Of a stretch of 34,628 nt of DNA, positions 31,755-34,628 are shown piece after piece (the first letter of the stretch is position 1; every line of letters starts with the position of its first letter). Source of the stretch: Trinickia mobilis (lineage in GTDB: Bacteria; Pseudomonadota; Gammaproteobacteria; Burkholderiales; Burkholderiaceae); NCBI RefSeq assembly GCF_017315705.1, contig NZ_JAFLRF010000053.1, positions 1 through 34,628 of the forward strand, written 5' to 3'. A program made the position numbers and the translations under genes. Under the pieces are notes generated by a model. It saw nothing but the letters and a program-made list of their open reading frames with translations. It made no database searches and had not been told where the DNA came from.

Positions 31755-31804
31755 GGTACCGCATAGTACCATACTGAAGCAACCTTATGGTACTTACGGG
31801 TACC
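31755..31804. promoter_or_regulatory. Palindromic operator between divergent TetR and NmrA genes
   Basis: Left arm 31755-31773 (GGTACCGCATAGTACCATA) and right arm 31786-31804 (TATGGTACTTACGGGTACC) are inverted copies matching at about 15 of 19 positions, 12 bases apart. It spans the region where both promoters must lie, so one TetR dimer pair could repress both directions. Confidence 0.65.
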
Positions 31805-31824
31805 ACGACTGCTAGGAGGCTATC

Positions 31825-32925
31825 ATGCTCAAGCCAAGGATCCTCGTGACCGGCGCGACCGGGAAGACAGGCAGCGTCGTCGTTGCCGAACTGCTGAAGG
31901 CCGGCTATCCCGTGCGCGCTATGGTGCACCGAGAAGACGGCCGCAGCGCGCGGCTGCAGGCGCAGGGGGCTGAGATCGCGGTCGCCGACATGAGTGATGT
32001 CGAGCGCGTCGCCGACGCGCTGACGGACGTTCAGCGCGCCTACTATTGTCCGCCTTTCGATCCCTACATGATTCAGGGCGCCGTCGTGTTCGCCGTCGCC
32101 GCCAGGGAATCCCGGCTCGAACACATCGTGGGCCTCACCCAATGGCTGTCGAGCCCCTCGCATCCGGCCCTCATGACCCGCCAGCACTGGCTCGTCGATC
32201 GATTGTTCTCGATGATGCCTCTAGTCGCGCATACGATCGTCAACCCAGGCTTCTTCGCTGATGACTACCTGGTGACGATTGGGTTGTCCGCGCATCTCGG
32301 CATCTTTCCCTGGATCTTCGGTAATAGCCGCAACGCGCCACCTTCCAACGAAGATATCGCGCGAGTCGCCGTCGCGGCGCTGATGGATCCTGCGCGGCAC
32401 GCCGGAAAAAGCTACCGCCCCACCGGACCGCGGCTTCTCGGCGCGGAGGACATGGCCAAGGCCATCGGCCGAGCCGTTGGGCGATCAGTTAAGGTCGCGC
32501 CAACCCCGACCTGGCTGTTCATGAAGGCCGCACGGCTGAGCGGCTACCCGATCGATGAGTTCAGTGGCATTCGCTACTACATCGACGATCACAAGCGCGG
32601 CGCCTTCGAGCTGGGGGCGCCAAACACGGACGTGCTCGATGTGACCGGCCGCCCTGCTGAGGACTTCGAGACGATCGCCCGTCGTTATGCGGCGCTGCCC
32701 CGCAACCAGCCGACCTTCGGCAATTGGCTTCGCGAGTTCGCGCAGTTCGTGATCGCCCCGCTCAGCCCCGGCTTCAATCTCGACCGCTACGACCGTGAAC
32801 TGCGCCGTCCGTTCCCGTCGGAGCCGCAGCTTGCGCCTGAGTCCAAGGTCTGGCTGCACGAGCATGCCATGCCTCACGCGGAGCGTGGCGCTGTGATCAA
32901 AGAGCTAAGCACGCTGCGCGCTTAA
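31825..32925 (+). CDS. NmrA-family NAD(P)-binding protein
   Basis: 366 residues; AGGAGG upstream of ATG 31825. Atypical SDR of the NmrA type: ILVTGATGKTGSVVVAELLK (G10, G13, G16), AMVHREDGRSARLQAQGAEI with basic residues suggesting NADP, then VADMSDVERVADAL and YYCPPFDPYM. The Tyr-x3-Lys pair of classical SDRs is not seen, as in NmrA/HSCARG redox-sensor proteins. The C-terminal 60 residues (REFAQFVIAPLSPGFNLDRY and following) extend beyond the usual 290-300. Operon with the membrane protein 44 bases downstream; TetR-controlled. Confidence 0.88.
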   Translation: MLKPRILVTGATGKTGSVVVAELLKAGYPVRAMVHREDGRSARLQAQGAEIAVADMSDVERVADALTDVQRAYYCPPFDPYMIQGAVVFAVAARESRLEHIVGLTQWLSSPSHPALMTRQHWLVDRLFSMMPLVAHTIVNPGFFADDYLVTIGLSAHLGIFPWIFGNSRNAPPSNEDIARVAVAALMDPARHAGKSYRPTGPRLLGAEDMAKAIGRAVGRSVKVAPTPTWLFMKAARLSGYPIDEFSGIRYYIDDHKRGAFELGAPNTDVLDVTGRPAEDFETIARRYAALPRNQPTFGNWLREFAQFVIAPLSPGFNLDRYDRELRRPFPSEPQLAPESKVWLHEHAMPHAERGAVIKELSTLRA

Positions 32926-32969
32926 ATTCTCACAGTAGATCGCGGAAATTCGAACCTAAGGAGAGACTC

Positions 32970-33542
32970 ATGCTGCCGCAACTCTGGTTTTTCGTTAGCA
33001 TCGCATTCAGCTTCAGCGCGTGGGGAATCGTCGCGAAGCGCTACATCTGGCCAAAACTCCGCCTCCTGCGGCGGGCCGAAGCGCTGCGGCCTCTTCTCGT
33101 CCTGCACAGCTTCCGCTTTATTGGGTTGGCATTCCTCGTCCCAGGCGTCGTGTCGCCCGAGCTGCCGTCTGCCTTCGCGCATTCCGCCGCCTACGGGGAC
33201 CTCGTTGCGGCGACACTCGCGGTGCTCTCGCTGGTATCGCTGCCACGCGGGGTTGGCATTGTCATCGCATGGATCTTCAACTGGTGGGGCTTAGCGGATC
33301 TCTTGAACGCGTTCTATCAGGCCAATGATGCTGGGCTCGTGGCGGGGCAGTTGGGCGCCACCTACTTCATTCCGACTCTCGTTGTACCGCTACTGCTGAT
33401 CACGCACGGACTCGTCTTCCGGATTCTTCTGCAACATCAAAGTCAGTCCACAATGCCGGAAAGCCGGCAGCCCGGCGAAGGGCTATCAAGTGGAGAGCCC
33501 ATGTTCGATGCAACGACCTCGCGAAGACCAGCAGCCGGCTGA
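32970..33542 (+). CDS. Small integral membrane protein, unknown function
   Basis: 190 residues; AAGGAGAG before ATG 32970. Four or five hydrophobic helices: LWFFVSIAFSFSAWGIVAKR, LVLHSFRFIGLAFLVPGVVS, LVAATLAVLSLVSLPRG with VGIVIAWIFNWWGLADLLNA, and FIPTLVVPLLLITHGLVFRI. It has a polar, probably disordered tail of about 35 residues. No enzyme motif recognised. The close spacing behind NmrA suggests co-expression under the TetR regulator. Confidence 0.75.
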   Translation: MLPQLWFFVSIAFSFSAWGIVAKRYIWPKLRLLRRAEALRPLLVLHSFRFIGLAFLVPGVVSPELPSAFAHSAAYGDLVAATLAVLSLVSLPRGVGIVIAWIFNWWGLADLLNAFYQANDAGLVAGQLGATYFIPTLVVPLLLITHGLVFRILLQHQSQSTMPESRQPGEGLSSGEPMFDATTSRRPAAG

Positions 33543-33751
33543 CGGCAATGGAGGCGCGCAAGCAAAAGCTCGTGTCAAAGACGATAATAGGGGCCGTCTC
33601 GATAAATTGGCGGAACCGCCCCCGGACACCCCGCGCAATCCATCGGGCACTTGGTATGCCAGCGGCGCCGCGTGGGCAGCGAAGCGCCGCACGAACCGTG
33701 CCGTCACCGCTCGGGCGGTCTACCGGGCTCTTCTCGGACTCGAGGTTTGCG
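33543..33751. other. 209-bp spacer upstream of the MlaC-like gene
   Basis: A frame open from 33548 joins the MlaC-like gene but encodes an Arg-rich stretch without family resemblance, so it is not taken as coding. No repeat or other gene seen; the MlaC promoter should be here. Confidence 0.35.
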
Positions 33752-34420
33752 ATGAAGCACTTCTGTCGAAGCACCATTGTCCGTTCCGCGTTCGTCGCAT
33801 CGCTGGCCATTGCGGCCGGCATCGGGTCGCTCTGCGCGCCTGAGCGCGCGTGGTCCGCTCAAATCGACGACCAGGCCGACCCGCAGACGCTCATCCAAAC
33901 CGTGACGCAGGAAATCTTGGACGAGGTGCGCCAGCAGGCCCTCACGCCGGACGACATCCCGCGCATCATGACGATCGTGAACCGGGACATCCTCCCATAC
34001 GTCGACTTTCGCCGCACCACGCAGTACGCGATGGGCCGCTTCTGGCGCACCTCGACACCCCAGCAACAGGACCAGATGGTCGAGCAGTTCAAGCAGTTGC
34101 TTATCCACACGTATTCCGGCGCGCTCACGCTGATCGACACGGATCAGAAATTCAAGTACCCGCCTTCGCCCGCCGAGTCGAGCGACACCGACGCAGTGGT
34201 GCGCACGATCGCGCCAGGCAAAAACGGCCAAGTGCAGATCGACTACCGGCTGTACAAATCACCGCAGGGTTGGCGCGTCTATGACATGAACGTGCTCGGC
34301 GCGTGGCTGATCCAGACCTACCGTACGCAATTCAGCGACAAGATCCAGCAAAGCGGCGTCGACGGGCTGATCCAGTTTCTCACCGAGCGCAACAAGCAAC
34401 TTGCGTCAGGTAATCAGTGA
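33752..34420 (+). CDS. MlaC/Ttg2D-family phospholipid-binding periplasmic protein
   Basis: 222 residues from ATG 33752 (GAGG 7 bases upstream), with a signal peptide ending near AWSAQ. MlaC domain: PQTLIQTVTQEILDEVRQQA, ILPYVDFRRTTQYAMGRFWR, TSTPQQQDQMVEQFKQLLIH, TYSGALTLI, and VQIDYRLYKSPQGWRVYDMN with VLGAWLIQTYRTQFS. MlaC carries phospholipids between the outer membrane and the MlaFEDB ABC complex. Here there are no mlaA, B, D, E or F genes beside it. A second, orphan paralogue acting with a distant Mla system is likely. Confidence 0.9.
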   Translation: MKHFCRSTIVRSAFVASLAIAAGIGSLCAPERAWSAQIDDQADPQTLIQTVTQEILDEVRQQALTPDDIPRIMTIVNRDILPYVDFRRTTQYAMGRFWRTSTPQQQDQMVEQFKQLLIHTYSGALTLIDTDQKFKYPPSPAESSDTDAVVRTIAPGKNGQVQIDYRLYKSPQGWRVYDMNVLGAWLIQTYRTQFSDKIQQSGVDGLIQFLTERNKQLASGNQ

Positions 34421-34585
34421 CCGCGCGGCGGATTATCGATGGAGGTCTCGACGTGTGCGTGGCCGAGGAGCCGTTAACCTGTTTAGTGAGGGGGCTCCAC
34501 AGGCCTCCCGTGCCGGCGCAAGCGAGCGGGCGTACGTCCTCAATGCACCACGAGGAAAATCGCATCACGCCGATCCTGGATCAGC

Positions 34586-34628
34586 ATGTCTGATCAGAGT
34601 AAGGAGGAACGTGCGCCGCAACTCGAAT
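34586..34628 (+). CDS. Possible start of a gene cut by the window end
   Basis: ATG 34586 opens MSDQSKEERAPQLE and stays open to the last base; its ribosome site is weak. A strong AAGGAGG (34601-34607) inside it sits only 3 bases before a GTG at 34611 in another frame. Too short to identify. Confidence 0.25.
   Translation, partial: MSDQSKEERAPQLE

Noticed and set aside
31738-32187. N-terminal extension of the TetR gene
   Set aside because: The extension is antisense to the NmrA gene and has no domain resemblance; a proper ribosome site lies at 31737.
33548-33751. N-terminal extension of the MlaC-like protein
   Set aside because: It would place about 68 Arg-rich residues before a good signal peptide, which is incompatible with export.

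Overview
The window looks like chromosomal DNA of a Burkholderiaceae member, probably Paraburkholderia, Caballeronia or Burkholderia. I infer this from high-GC codon use, short secreted proteins of the DUF4148/DUF4142 type, and a dense mix of LysR, AraC, MarR, GntR and TetR regulators with single-operon catabolic genes. No rRNA, tRNA, CRISPR array, replication origin or phage was seen. This is an accessory, catabolic and heavily rearranged region.

Layout. Positions 1-3565 hold a PLP enzyme of the D-cysteine desulfhydrase/ACC deaminase family (5' end outside the window), a MerB-like protein, a truncated enoyl-CoA hydratase and a class-A flavin monooxygenase. Positions 3566-5150 hold two small exported proteins, one downstream of a perfect 20-bp palindrome. 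Positions 5159-6840 are a gene graveyard with pieces of an unknown gene, an efflux adaptor, two LysR regulators, a tautomerase and a DUF779 gene. Positions 6840-10530 form a small regulon: AraC regulator, decayed MFS transporter, a tautomerase carrying all six cis-3-chloroacrylate dehalogenase catalytic residues, and a MarR regulator, linked by a shared GATGTA-N2-TACATC-type palindrome. Positions 10580-13560 hold a DUF2000 protein fused in frame to an IS6 transposase remnant, a frameshifted isochorismatase-like hydrolase and a TetR regulator. Positions 13780-18240 hold a DUF779-aldehyde dehydrogenase pair, a DHDPS/N-acetylneuraminate-lyase-like aldolase and a divergent class I aminotransferase.

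The most coherent part is 18926-30895. Two related cassettes each contain a proline-racemase-family enzyme, an alpha/beta hydrolase and an aspartate-dehydrogenase-like protein, with the last two joined by ATGA overlaps. Cassette A (about 18926-25686) also has a GntR regulator, cupin, SDR, periplasmic amino-acid-binding protein and FAD amino-acid oxidase. Its hydrolase has Ala in place of the nucleophile Ser and its dehydrogenase is cut to 66 residues. Cassette B (about 25959-30895) has an intact hydrolase and dehydrogenase, a Ser/Cys rather than Cys/Cys racemase, a LysR regulator, a hydroxyacyl-CoA-dehydrogenase-like protein and a deleted FAD oxidase. I infer that both handle an imino or hydroxy-amino acid, possibly hydroxyproline-like. 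The substrate cannot be read from the sequence.

Positions 31066-34420 hold a TetR/NmrA divergent pair with a shared palindromic operator, a small membrane protein, and an MlaC-like periplasmic protein without its usual mla neighbours.
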